A DNA stretch of 64,000 bases, from positions 124,001 through 188,000 of the forward strand of contig NZ_JAABNO010000005.1 of NCBI RefSeq assembly GCF_009928445.1. The letters are read 5' to 3'. The position numbers were made by a program, and so were the translations under genes. Of this stretch, positions 25,777 to 35,760 are shown in pieces; positions within the stretch are counted from its first letter, which is position 1; the number at the start of each line of letters is the position of its first letter. The notes under the pieces were generated by a model. The model had not been told where the DNA came from. It was given only the letters and a program-made list of their open reading frames with translations, and did no database searches. Source of the DNA: Clostridium sp. C8-1-8 (GTDB taxonomy: Bacteria > Bacillota > Clostridia > Clostridiales > Clostridiaceae).

Positions 25777-26913
25777 TTATATTTTCCTTAAGGAGATATT
25801 TCGATGATTTTTATATATCTTGAAGATGGATTTTACAAAGTGAATAGAATCTCTCACTATATCTACATGAGAACCTTCCATATCAATGCATCTAACTGGA
25901 AGCTGAAGCACTCTAAAGTTCATTCGCTTTGCTAAGTACACAAGCTCCAAATCAATTGCAAGTTCTGTTTCTGCATGAAGATAGGGAAGAATATATTGGG
26001 CAGCTACAGAATTCACCGCTTTAAGTCCAGTCTGTGAGTCATATACCCCCTTTGGAAGCATAGGTTTTGTCATTAGACGCTTGAAAAAGCTAACGAACCT
26101 TCTTATAGGAGGTCTTTTTTCTGCTGTCATATCCTTTGTAGCTACTATGATATCGTAGTAACCTGCTTTTATAATGTTTATCATCTTAGCTATGTCTTCT
26201 ATTTCAAAGGAATTATCTGCATCTACAAAAACAAGAATTTCAGAGCGTATACTTTTTATTCCCTCAATATAGGTTCCTGCTTTTCTTGTGTTAACCTTAA
26301 GCTCATGAGAAGAAATTGTACTTCTTTGTTTTATGTAATTTGTTTCTAAAAGATCATTGTCTATAAGCTTTTTTACCAACTCTTCTGTATTATCCTTACT
26401 TCCATCATTTATAAAGTATAGTGAGGCATTTATAAAACCTTCTTCAAGTAATACCTTTAATTTTTTTACAAATTCATATACATTATTGAACCTACTAGCT
26501 TCGTTGTATACTGGAAGAACTATAGCTATATCAGTTTTTTCACTAGGATACTCAGGATGCAATAGGCTTTGTATGTATTCTAAGATTTCATCTGAATCAC
26601 TGGCACGATAATTTAAAGATCTTATCTGTCCATAACCTACAATAGACCTAAAGTATGTGAAATCCTTAGCTTCATCCAAGGTGCTGATAAGTAGCAACGG
26701 CATACTGGGAACTATATTCCTTATTTTATTTGCATAATTGATGGTATCTTCTGTATCCTTTAAATCTAATAAAATCATTGAATAATCTCCCAACAAAGTT
26801 TCTTCCATTTCATTTATGCTTATAAGCTTGTGAGAGTAAAAATCTATTATATGTTCATAATCTATTTTTCTAAAATTATCGGAAATAATTAAAATGCTGT
26901 CATTATTAGTCAT
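25777..26913 (-). CDS. Pseudo-receiver fused to DPM1/ALG5-like family 2 glycosyltransferase
   Basis: The start at 26913 (MTNNDSIL...) is chosen for its AAAGGAGA site. The frame extends 15 codons upstream without one. Residues 1-115 look like a response-regulator receiver: strand ILIISD, a possible phosphoacceptor in MILLDLKD, and LLISTLD. The paired N-terminal acids and the conserved Lys-Pro are missing, so phosphorylation is doubtful. Residues about 125-375 are a GT2 domain with VLPVYNEASR, INDGSKDNT and VDADN, resembling enzymes that charge polyprenyl phosphate. It leads the operon flippase-GT4-GT2. A receiver-type module on a glycosyltransferase suggests protein-level control. Confidence 0.8.
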   Translation of the reverse strand: MTNNDSILIISDNFRKIDYEHIIDFYSHKLISINEMEETLLGDYSMILLDLKDTEDTINYANKIRNIVPSMPLLLISTLDEAKDFTYFRSIVGYGQIRSLNYRASDSDEILEYIQSLLHPEYPSEKTDIAIVLPVYNEASRFNNVYEFVKKLKVLLEEGFINASLYFINDGSKDNTEELVKKLIDNDLLETNYIKQRSTISSHELKVNTRKAGTYIEGIKSIRSEILVFVDADNSFEIEDIAKMINIIKAGYYDIIVATKDMTAEKRPPIRRFVSFFKRLMTKPMLPKGVYDSQTGLKAVNSVAAQYILPYLHAETELAIDLELVYLAKRMNFRVLQLPVRCIDMEGSHVDIVRDSIHFVKSIFKIYKNHRNISLRKI

Positions 26914-27005
26914 GTATAAATCTCCTTTCTCTAAATAATAATATACGTCGAAGAGCAATTATAATTCATTGAAAATATTAGAAAACACACTGTTTACATA
27001 CTTTG

Positions 27006-27050
27006 CTGAAATTCAGTGGTTAATTATCCTATGCTTTACACTGGTATAGT
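27006..27050 (+). promoter_or_regulatory. Divergent intergenic region: palindrome and extended -10
   Basis: CTGAA-A-TTCAG (27006-27016) is a perfect small palindrome. TGG-TATAGT (27042-27050) is an extended -10 pointing to the plus-strand operon at 27137. The region separates the two divergent glycan operons and could hold a shared operator. Confidence 0.4.
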
Positions 27051-27136
27051 AGCCATGTAGATGCAATTGGCTTTAACAACATTTTCTATAATATGTGGAA
27101 AATAGAGAAGCAAAGAAAAAGTATGAGGAGATAAAA

Positions 27137-28228
27137 ATGAAAAAAACATATCATTACAAAAGCATAATGTATATGATTTTTGCTGCGGGTATACCTATTA
27201 TCTTATTTGTTATTTTATTCTTATTTAGATTTAGAGGATATTTTATTTCTGCTGCGGATACTAATCTTCAAAGCCTAAGAGACGAAAAAATCAATCTTGT
27301 TAAGGAACATTACTCCAAGTTAGAGGAAAAGCAAGAGATATATTCTCAAACAATAGCTTTATCAATTCTAGGAGGAAAAGGAGAGCTTATTAACGGCTGG
27401 GACTTTACTGCCTATGACAAAAATGCAGAGATTAAGAATATCTATGTCTTTGATACAAGCTATAACCTTATATACAAAAAGAACTCTGATTCTGATATTA
27501 CTACAGTATCGGATACCTTAAAACAATATAAGTTTAAAGAGCCTTTTATATTAAGTGATTTTTTTATTACTGGCTCTAAAGACTATCAATATCTGTACTA
27601 TAAGATTTCTAATAAGTCAGGAGCGCTGGGGTATACTGTTTTTACCATAGATAAATCTCAATTACAATTGCTTTTGAAAAATTCTAAGCAATTAGGGGTA
27701 AAGATATATAACAATAAATTTCAAGTGGTCTGTGATACGGATATTAAAAACATAAATAAGACTGAAATAACCCCCATTACTAAGAAGGCTTTGGATGGAA
27801 ATACAGATATTGAAGCCTATGAAGGATATAGATATGCATACAGTTTTATAGATTTGAACGGAGTAGCTTTGTATCTAGCTTCTTATAATAGTGAAAAGAA
27901 TATACTAGGTACAGTAAACAATATTAGAACTTTTATTTTATTTGTAATTTTCTTAACTTTTATAGCTATCTTTGTTCTAGGCTGGAAGGCTTATAGCAAT
28001 CTAAAAGAAGCTGTAGAAGATGAAATACAGAATAGAAAAAACACTACTTTTTTTGATATAGACGAACTAAGCAAAAAAGCTAACAAAGTTCTGAAACATA
28101 TTACGGACATAGAAAACTTATATGAACCTTTGTCAAAATTAAGAGGAGATTTAAATGAATTTGAAGATGAAGTAAGAAAGGAAGGATTGCATATCAATGA
28201 AAAAGATAAACCTGAAGGAAAAGCTTAA
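27137..28228 (+). CDS. Membrane sensor with extracellular Cache-like domain, no output domain
   Basis: The ATG at 27137 follows GAGGAG. The frame is open 14 codons upstream from a GTG that lacks a site. The 363 residues comprise a first membrane helix (about 10-30, MIFAAGIPIILFVILFLF), a 235-residue extracellular region resembling a double-Cache sensor (ENIYVFDTSYNLIYKK-like strands), a second helix (about 265-290) and a cytoplasmic coiled coil of about 70 residues. No kinase, methyl-accepting, GGDEF or HAMP-linked output follows. It overlaps the next gene by 32 bp, so the two are translationally coupled and may form a complex. Confidence 0.75.
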   Translation: MKKTYHYKSIMYMIFAAGIPIILFVILFLFRFRGYFISAADTNLQSLRDEKINLVKEHYSKLEEKQEIYSQTIALSILGGKGELINGWDFTAYDKNAEIKNIYVFDTSYNLIYKKNSDSDITTVSDTLKQYKFKEPFILSDFFITGSKDYQYLYYKISNKSGALGYTVFTIDKSQLQLLLKNSKQLGVKIYNNKFQVVCDTDIKNINKTEITPITKKALDGNTDIEAYEGYRYAYSFIDLNGVALYLASYNSEKNILGTVNNIRTFILFVIFLTFIAIFVLGWKAYSNLKEAVEDEIQNRKNTTFFDIDELSKKANKVLKHITDIENLYEPLSKLRGDLNEFEDEVRKEGLHINEKDKPEGKA

Positions 28229-31200
28229 AGACTTAATCTATATATACAGATATGATATCTTTTCCTTGGTTATGATGGTATTTTTAATCTTATGGTTCTT
28301 GCAGCCTCTATTTGAAAAAGGGCATGTGGTTTTTAGTGATATGGCCTTTGGCTTTACATCAGGTAGATACATGGAGGAGATTTTTGGAGTATGGAATGAA
28401 CGTTGGAGTACAACAACCTTACTGAACATTCCTAGACTGCTATATATTCTTCCCCCTTATATACTATCTAAGCTATTTAACTATAGTGGTCCTGTACTCC
28501 TAAAAAGCTTTATAATACTCTTGATTTTAAACTCAGCAATTTCTATGTATCTATTTTCTAAGAGAATAATAAGTATTTACTTTTCAAAGGAATTTAACTT
28601 TTTTAAAATATTTGCTTTGCTAACTGGTGCAATATTCTATGCTCTTAACCCTTGGGTAATTTATAGAATACAGCATATTTATCTTTTGTGTGGATACAGC
28701 TTATTTCCTTTAGTCCTTATGTTTTTCTTTAATTTGTTTGACCCTAAGTTTCAGGCTCAAATAATTCCACATTATGATGTAAGTAACATCAAGCTCTACA
28801 AGAGAAATGTTATTGATATCTTTATGATAAGCATAATATTTACCATCAGTGCAGGAGGCATTCACTACTTTTTTTATGGTCTTATCTTTCTCTTCGTAAT
28901 AGGTATGTTATTACTGATGAAGCAAACTATCATATTTGCCAGAAGTAAAGAGTTTAAGAGATTAAGAAGAGTCTATATTAACTTTGCTTTAAAGATCTTT
29001 GCCTTTGGAACAGTATTTTGTTTCTTTAGCTTTTATTGGCTTTCCATGTACTTTGGTAGCATTCTTTTTAAAGCACAAGCCTCTCAGCATAATATTAATG
29101 TTGTAGATACACTTTCACTTTTTAGTAGGTATAGTACGCCAGTAAAAGTACTTTATCTAGTTAGCTATTGGTGGCCTATGTTCAATATTGAGAAGCTTCC
29201 AATCACTTTCTATATGGGTGGTGCTGTACTTATATTTTTTATAATCTATGCTATGGTGTTTAGAGCTTATAAAGAGAATATAATTTTGTTTTTCACCATT
29301 CTATCACTTTTATTTGTACTACTTTCTACAGGTGTAACCTTGCCACTTTTTGCAGATTACTTTGTGATAATAGTGACCAAAGTTCCCATAATAGGATCAA
29401 TGTTTAGGGATCCAAATAAATTCGTAGGTCTAATGGCTGTAGGTTTTAGTCTTCTTCTTACCTTTGGAGTTGAAGCTGTGCTCCATAAGCTAGAGACTAA
29501 TATATATCACAGTATATTGAAAGGTTGCTTAGTGGTAGGAGTTATAGGAAGCTTCTGGCTTTATATTAATCCTTTTTACCAAAGCTTTATACAAGGTTTT
29601 TATCATCCTGTAGAAATCCCCAAGGAATATCTTGAAGTGCAAAAGCACTTTATAGACAAGGATAGGTTTGATAGTAAAGTCCTATACATGCCTATAGCTG
29701 ATAACATGACTCAGAGTAATACTGGTGTAGCAACACCTTTTTGGAACAAAAATCCTAATATAACAGGTATGGAAAAAGCCACTGGGGACTTGCAAGTATA
29801 TTCATCCCAGAAAAATACAATCTTCCATCACGAAGGTAATATACCTAGCATTACATACTACCTTAATTTTCTTCAATATATCATGGACAGAGGACTTAGT
29901 AGTAATATAAGTACTTTAGTAAGTAATTTTGGAATAAATGAGCTTGCATATCATAAGGAATATGTTGGTCAAGAGGAAAGACAGCAATTTAATAAAAAAC
30001 TTCTAGAATTGCAGGAAAATCTGTCAAAGAAATATGAGGATAATATATTTTCACTATATAAAGTTCCTAAGCCTATTCCTTATATGTACCAGGTTCCTAA
30101 AAAATTATATACCCCTTATGGTTTTTCTAGACTAGAAACCTATAACAGTATACCTAATTTTAACTTTAAGGATATAGGAGTAATTTTCTCAAGCATAGAA
30201 CCTAAAAGTTACATTACTAGTGCAAACAAAGGTGATTACATTGAAGCAGTTAATATGAGAGATTTATTGCTTTCAAATCTACCTAGCGATAATTACATAA
30301 AGCCCTTTGAATTTATAGATTCCGCTAATCCTTTTTTAAAATGGGCAAAAACCTTGCCTCAAAATAACGAATGGTTGTGGTTTTTATCCTCTCAGGGGAT
30401 ACAAAACTTTCCCTTTGATTTTGATCAATCTTCAGGAATTGGGGTAACCTTTGCTAGTAGTAAGCTAAATATATTGCCATATAGAATGAAAAGTATTAAA
30501 GGAAAACTAGTAGCTGATTTTAATTCCTTACTAAGGACAGAAAAATTTTTCGTACCAGATAACCCACAATATTTTAATGTTCAAGCTGCACCAATGACTG
30601 ATGTCAATGCAATCCCAATGCTTTATGGACAGATAGCCAGTGGAGACCCTAAAAATATATGGCAAGTAGCAAAATCAGGACTGTTGGAAGCAAAGGAGAA
30701 TAATCCTTACCAGTTCAATATAGCTGTATCTGGCAGAGGAGTAAACAAGATGCATATAAAGGTTAGATTCTTTGACGATAACATGAAAGAACTAGGAATT
30801 AGCTATGTGGTGGCTCCAACTGAATCTGTAAATTTCGATGCAGTGAACTTTTTTGGTGAGTATATTTCTCCCTTTGGTTCTAAATACATGAGAATAGATA
30901 TATTAAGTTATCAAATGCCAGAACAAAGAACCTACTGGTGGATACATGATATGAAGCTTTTTGATCTTGAGGAATACAAAGCTCCTAATGAGTTTACAAT
31001 GAAGAAAAAGTTTGATACTGATACAAAAGCCCATGTCTACGCAAGAGTTTTAAGATCAAAGGTAGGAGGTAATTTGAAGATATCTTTTCCTAAGGATAAA
31101 AGTATTATTAACACTAAGGACATAAGCCTCAATCAATTCATTTGGATAGATTTAGGTATACATTCCTTTGAAAAAGGTGAAAATAACATAGCTGTAGAAA

Positions 31201-32762
31201 ATGTCTCTGGCTTTAATGCAGTCAATGTTTTTGCAATAATTCCAGAAGACGACTTTGAAAGAATCAGTTTCCCAATAAAAAAGGCAGTTGAACGATCAAA
31301 TATATTTGTAAGCCTAGAGGCAGAAAATGATTTTTCTTATAGTGGAAACTTGCAATCTGAAAGAGCCTATCCAACTTTGAGTTTTGGAAAAGGAATTAGT
31401 TCTCAAAGTGGAACTTTGTCTAGAGATGTAGAAGTATTAAAAGATGGTACTTATTCCTTATCATTAAATCTCAACGGATACCCATTAAATAGCGGAAGAA
31501 TTCTTGTGGATATAACCAATAAAGATACCGGTGAAAAAATAGCCAGAGTTATCGAAACTAGTTCTTTTAAGTTAAAGACTGAAAAACCAGCAACTATGAT
31601 AGATTATAATCCATTGAGTAAAGGCTATCCTTATACCATAGATAAGTTAGCTGACACCTTACAATATTACTACAGAGTTGATCTTAAAAATATGTTTTTT
31701 AGCAGTGGATACTATACTATTAAGCTAACTTTCGATAGCAAAGTACCTTCAGTAAGTACCTTTTCTGATTTTCATAAATTTGATGTTAGTGAGATTAAGC
31801 TGCCTCCTTTTATTGCTGATATCTTTCAAGAAGACTGCTCTGATTGCGATAGAGTCACAAAGGATATGATGAATAATACAATTAGCAATGGCGCTATGAA
31901 GATAGATTATGAAAAAACTTGTTCCTGTGATTGGTACGTCTATGCCTCAAAGAAAATAAAGGTAAACCCTAAGGAAGAGTATTTAGTTAATGTGGAGGCT
32001 CGTTCAGAGAACATTAGAAAAAGGCATATGAAGGTTATATTTTTAGATGACGATATGAACGTGGTAGATGTTACTTATATCAATGAGGTAGAAGAGAAAG
32101 ATAAGTACAAATGGAATAAATACGAGCAAATAATTAAGGTACCGGAAAAAGCTACCTTAATGCAGTATCATATACTAGCTAGAGGTGAGAAGCTTAGTAA
32201 TGGATATTTGGAGCTGAAGAATTTTAGTATTATACCTTACAATCATATGCTTCTAGTTGATAATGTGATTTTTTATGAAGGAAATGATTTAGATAATTTC
32301 TTTAACTTATCAGAAACTAAGGTTGAAGGAGTAAATTATGAGAAAGTAGATAGAATGAAGCGAAAGTTTAATGTAAGCAACCCAGTTAAGGAAAGAATCT
32401 TGCTAAATTACTGTGAATCACCAAATCCTGTTTGGCAAATCGACTTTGGTGAAAAGCAAAGAGGAACTATGATTTTAAATGGAGTAACTACTGGATTTAT
32501 AGTTAATGAAACCGGTGAAGGTACAACTAAAGTTATTCTAAGAGAGTTATACTATCTTGGTCTTATAGTGTTCTTTTTAGGTTTTGTTGCTACTTTTGTG
32601 ATTTATGAATTTTATACCACCGAAAATAGAGATAATAACTTAAAAAAACTAGCAACAAGAATCATAGCTACTACTAATAATATTACTTACAATACATTTA
32701 AAGTTATTAAAACCATAATAGAAAAAGTAAACATTACAAGATTTAAAAGAAATAGAAGGTGA
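28197..32762 (+). CDS. Giant GT-C-like membrane glycosyltransferase with large ectodomain
   Basis: This 1521-residue protein has about twelve membrane helices in residues 15-465, a long extracellular part (about 470-1445) and one final helix (LYYLGLIVFFLGFVATFVIY) before a basic tail. The first outer loop holds the acidic SDMAFG, where GT-C enzymes that use polyprenyl-phosphate sugars keep catalytic Asp or Glu. The layout recalls YfhO-like and arabinofuranosyltransferase (AftD)-type proteins. The ectodomain contains repeated beta-sandwich or CBM-like modules and a Cys-rich patch (DCSDCD, CSCDW). GAAGGA about ten bases before the ATG lies inside the preceding gene. A role in transferring sugars onto a surface polymer is inferred. 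Confidence 0.75.
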   Translation: MKKINLKEKLKDLIYIYRYDIFSLVMMVFLILWFLQPLFEKGHVVFSDMAFGFTSGRYMEEIFGVWNERWSTTTLLNIPRLLYILPPYILSKLFNYSGPVLLKSFIILLILNSAISMYLFSKRIISIYFSKEFNFFKIFALLTGAIFYALNPWVIYRIQHIYLLCGYSLFPLVLMFFFNLFDPKFQAQIIPHYDVSNIKLYKRNVIDIFMISIIFTISAGGIHYFFYGLIFLFVIGMLLLMKQTIIFARSKEFKRLRRVYINFALKIFAFGTVFCFFSFYWLSMYFGSILFKAQASQHNINVVDTLSLFSRYSTPVKVLYLVSYWWPMFNIEKLPITFYMGGAVLIFFIIYAMVFRAYKENIILFFTILSLLFVLLSTGVTLPLFADYFVIIVTKVPIIGSMFRDPNKFVGLMAVGFSLLLTFGVEAVLHKLETNIYHSILKGCLVVGVIGSFWLYINPFYQSFIQGFYHPVEIPKEYLEVQKHFIDKDRFDSKVLYMPIADNMTQSNTGVATPFWNKNPNITGMEKATGDLQVYSSQKNTIFHHEGNIPSITYYLNFLQYIMDRGLSSNISTLVSNFGINELAYHKEYVGQEERQQFNKKLLELQENLSKKYEDNIFSLYKVPKPIPYMYQVPKKLYTPYGFSRLETYNSIPNFNFKDIGVIFSSIEPKSYITSANKGDYIEAVNMRDLLLSNLPSDNYIKPFEFIDSANPFLKWAKTLPQNNEWLWFLSSQGIQNFPFDFDQSSGIGVTFASSKLNILPYRMKSIKGKLVADFNSLLRTEKFFVPDNPQYFNVQAAPMTDVNAIPMLYGQIASGDPKNIWQVAKSGLLEAKENNPYQFNIAVSGRGVNKMHIKVRFFDDNMKELGISYVVAPTESVNFDAVNFFGEYISPFGSKYMRIDILSYQMPEQRTYWWIHDMKLFDLEEYKAPNEFTMKKKFDTDTKAHVYARVLRSKVGGNLKISFPKDKSIINTKDISLNQFIWIDLGIHSFEKGENNIAVENVSGFNAVNVFAIIPEDDFERISFPIKKAVERSNIFVSLEAENDFSYSGNLQSERAYPTLSFGKGISSQSGTLSRDVEVLKDGTYSLSLNLNGYPLNSGRILVDITNKDTGEKIARVIETSSFKLKTEKPATMIDYNPLSKGYPYTIDKLADTLQYYYRVDLKNMFFSSGYYTIKLTFDSKVPSVSTFSDFHKFDVSEIKLPPFIADIFQEDCSDCDRVTKDMMNNTISNGAMKIDYEKTCSCDWYVYASKKIKVNPKEEYLVNVEARSENIRKRHMKVIFLDDDMNVVDVTYINEVEEKDKYKWNKYEQIIKVPEKATLMQYHILARGEKLSNGYLELKNFSIIPYNHMLLVDNVIFYEGNDLDNFFNLSETKVEGVNYEKVDRMKRKFNVSNPVKERILLNYCESPNPVWQIDFGEKQRGTMILNGVTTGFIVNETGEGTTKVILRELYYLGLIVFFLGFVATFVIYEFYTTENRDNNLKKLATRIIATTNNITYNTFKVIKTIIEKVNITRFKRNRR

Positions 32763-32766
32763 CTTT

Positions 32767-33132
32767 ATGAGAAAAATACTTATAGCAGATGATGAAATTT
32801 CACTTAGATTTCTTATTTCTGAAACCCTTGAGGACGATGATAGTGAGATATATCAGGCTAAGGATGGTCAGGAAGCTCTAGAGCTGGTATATGAGAAAAA
32901 GCCTGATTTATTAATATTAGATGTTATGATGCCAAAACTAACAGGCTATGAAGTCATAGAAAAGCTTGGTAGTGATAAAGGAGATATGAAGATAATGCTA
33001 TTAACTGCCAAGGCTCAACTTTCAGATAGGGAAAAGGCCATGGAAAGCGGGGCGGATTACTTTTTGACAAAGCCCTTTAGCCCAATGGAATTACTTGATA
33101 AAGTAGATAATATTTTTGAAGAGTTATTATGA
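32767..33132 (+). CDS. Stand-alone receiver protein (CheY-like)
   Basis: This 121-residue receiver has an acidic pair in IADDE, phosphoacceptor Asp in LILDVMMP, Thr in LLTAKAQ and Lys-Pro in FLTKPFSP. There is no output domain. It starts four bases after the GT-C gene and is followed 46 bp later by a sensor kinase, its likely phosphodonor. Without a DNA-binding domain it must act by protein contact, for example on the glycosyltransferases or on another relay protein. Confidence 0.88.
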   Translation: MRKILIADDEISLRFLISETLEDDDSEIYQAKDGQEALELVYEKKPDLLILDVMMPKLTGYEVIEKLGSDKGDMKIMLLTAKAQLSDREKAMESGADYFLTKPFSPMELLDKVDNIFEELL

Positions 33133-33178
33133 TTTCTATATACTATACAGCTAAAACATAGAAGGAAAATTTAAAAAT

Positions 33179-35467
33179 ATGATAAGAAAGATGGAAGTTT
33201 TTATAATTTTATTGTTATTAGGAGTTATTTTAAATTTATTTTCAATACCATTGCCCTTTGGTACTGATTTCTTACTAGGTGGTATATGTACCATATTATG
33301 CTATTATCTATTTGGAGTTAAATATGCTGTTATATCAGCTTTAATAGTTAATTATAGAACTGTTTTGTTGTGGGGGCATCCGTATGCTATAGTAGCATCA
33401 GTAATGGAAGTTCTAATGATTTACCTAATAATAAGAAAGACAAAGATCAAAACCTTACTTATGGCCGACATTATATATTGGTGTACTTTAGGTGCAGCTT
33501 TAGTTTATGTAGCTTATCTTTATGTAATGAAGGTCAGTGCTGATGCTACTTTACTTGTAGTATTAAAGCAAGGTATTAATGGAATCTTCAATGTTCTTTT
33601 AGCTAATATTCTATATATGGTTATACCCTTTTCAACCATAATAAATGACGATGTTAGCTCAAAGATTTCATTAAAGAATATTCTTTTCAATAGTATAGGA
33701 AGCTTAATCTTAACCTTGAGTTTAATCTATATAGTGATATCAGGAAATAGAGAGCTAAGTTATATTAATAATAATGGAAGATCCATGCTGGATATAGCTT
33801 CGAATAGTTTAGCTTACTATATAAAGGAAAATCTAGATGAACCAAATTATAGCCTAGATTTACTTGACACATACTCAAACAACCAGAACCTAATAATATC
33901 TTTTAGACAAAACAATGGTAACAAACTTTATTCCAACAAAGAAAATGACATGGAAGATAAGTGGCATTCAGTTGGTCAACTATTTAACCTTGGAAGTGGT
34001 ATGTATCGATGGGTTCCTAATATAGCTACACCTCCTATAAAGCAGTGGGAAGAGTCTTACTATATAAAAACACAGCCTATAGACGATGGCATTGTTACGA
34101 TTAAGTTAGAGCTAAGACCATACATAAAACAATTGTATGACACTAATATAAAAATATTTTCTATTATTGCAATATCAATAGGCTTATTACTTTTGATATT
34201 GTCTCTAATACTTAATATATTACTAAAGCCACTTTCTAACTTAGCCAATATAACCTATCAGTTACCTGAAAAAATAAAGAATCATGGAATAATAAACTTA
34301 GAGAGAGAAACTCTAGTAGAGGAGATAAGTATATTATTTTCAAACTTCAAGGCTATGCAGGTAGCCTTGAAAGACAGCTTTGAAGACTTAGAAGAACAAT
34401 ATGAAAAAACCGCTGAACAGTTAAATATAACAACTAAGCGGTTAGATAACATACAGTTTGCTGTGGATAAAGCCACCTTTGTATGTATAGTTGACGGCAA
34501 TGGCAATATCATACATGCTAATAAAAACATTTGCAAATTGCTTCAATATACCTATGAAGAGCTTCACAATAAGAAATTTGACTTTTTAAATTTAAGGGTT
34601 GTGGGGAAAGATTCCATAGATAATATTAAAAATATTATAAACTCAGGTGAAACTTGGAGTGGAGACTTAAGTGTAGTAGGAAAAGATTCTATTGAACATC
34701 TTATGTTTTCTACTATGGTACCTATTTTGAATGAAGTTAAAGGAAGATCCCAATTTATAATAATAAGCATAGATGTTACAGAGCAAAGAGAGGTTGAACA
34801 CCATAAGGAGGAATTTATAAATATGGTTTCACACGAACTAAGAACTCCTATGACCTCTATCTTTGGGTTTATTGAACTTCTTATGCATAAAGAGTTAAAC
34901 GCTCAAAAACAAAAAAAATATTTAGAGATAATTTATAAAGAAGCTAAGAGACTTTCTGATTTGATAAATGACTTTTTAGATCTTCAAAAAATGATTTCAG
35001 GTAAACAAAAGTATGATTTTGTTTGTGTTGATATAAATGAAATGATGAAGGATATACTTGACCAATGGAAGCTAAAGCATGAAAATATAACTTTGGAAAT
35101 TCCTGAGGAAGAGGTTATAGTAGATATAGACTCTAATAGGATAACTCAAGTACTTCATAACTTAATAAGTAATGCCATAAAGTATTCAACAGAAAACTCA
35201 AAGGTTGAGGTTAGAGTAATTATAGAAGAAAAGTTTGTTAAGATAGATGTAAAGGACCATGGTCTAGGAATACCAGAATCAGAAAAGAAAAATATATTTT
35301 CAAAGTTTTATAGAGTTGATAACTCCGACAGCAGGCAAGTAGGTGGAACTGGGTTAGGTCTTGCTATTTGTAAAGAAATAGTTGAGGCCCATGGAGGGAA
35401 AATATATTTTGAATCACAGCTTGGTAGTGGCAGTACCTTTAGTATAGAGCTAAAACGCTGTTTATAG
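33179..35467 (+). CDS. Membrane sensor histidine kinase with PAS domain
   Basis: This 762-residue kinase has an N-terminal block of about six membrane helices (1-190), an extracellular region (about 200-315), another helix (about 320-345), a HAMP-like and coiled-coil linker, a PAS domain (about 425-545, FVCIVDGNGNIIHANKNI), a HisKA domain with MVSHELRTPMTS, and a HATPase with GTGLGLAIC. All kinase residues are present. It follows the stand-alone receiver gene and closes the plus-strand glycan operon. The sensed signal is unknown. Confidence 0.88.
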   Translation: MIRKMEVFIILLLLGVILNLFSIPLPFGTDFLLGGICTILCYYLFGVKYAVISALIVNYRTVLLWGHPYAIVASVMEVLMIYLIIRKTKIKTLLMADIIYWCTLGAALVYVAYLYVMKVSADATLLVVLKQGINGIFNVLLANILYMVIPFSTIINDDVSSKISLKNILFNSIGSLILTLSLIYIVISGNRELSYINNNGRSMLDIASNSLAYYIKENLDEPNYSLDLLDTYSNNQNLIISFRQNNGNKLYSNKENDMEDKWHSVGQLFNLGSGMYRWVPNIATPPIKQWEESYYIKTQPIDDGIVTIKLELRPYIKQLYDTNIKIFSIIAISIGLLLLILSLILNILLKPLSNLANITYQLPEKIKNHGIINLERETLVEEISILFSNFKAMQVALKDSFEDLEEQYEKTAEQLNITTKRLDNIQFAVDKATFVCIVDGNGNIIHANKNICKLLQYTYEELHNKKFDFLNLRVVGKDSIDNIKNIINSGETWSGDLSVVGKDSIEHLMFSTMVPILNEVKGRSQFIIISIDVTEQREVEHHKEEFINMVSHELRTPMTSIFGFIELLMHKELNAQKQKKYLEIIYKEAKRLSDLINDFLDLQKMISGKQKYDFVCVDINEMMKDILDQWKLKHENITLEIPEEEVIVDIDSNRITQVLHNLISNAIKYSTENSKVEVRVIIEEKFVKIDVKDHGLGIPESEKKNIFSKFYRVDNSDSRQVGGTGLGLAICKEIVEAHGGKIYFESQLGSGSTFSIELKRCL

Positions 35468-35760
35468 ACTAATATATCTAAATTCAGCGACTTTTTTATT
35501 AATATTATTGCAAATTTCTGTTTTTTAAATAATAGTTATTTTTATTAAATAGTTCCTTTTATAAAAATATATAGTATAATTTAGGTTATACAAAATATAA
35601 TTGATAAAAATTTAAATTTATATATTTATAGTGATGCTAAAATCATATTTATTATCTTCATGAGTTCTTTAAAGTAGTGTATGTTTGATTAACTATTTAA
35701 TTGAAAAGAATATTTTACTATCTACTTAAGGTAAAATGACAATTGAAAGGTGTACATAAA

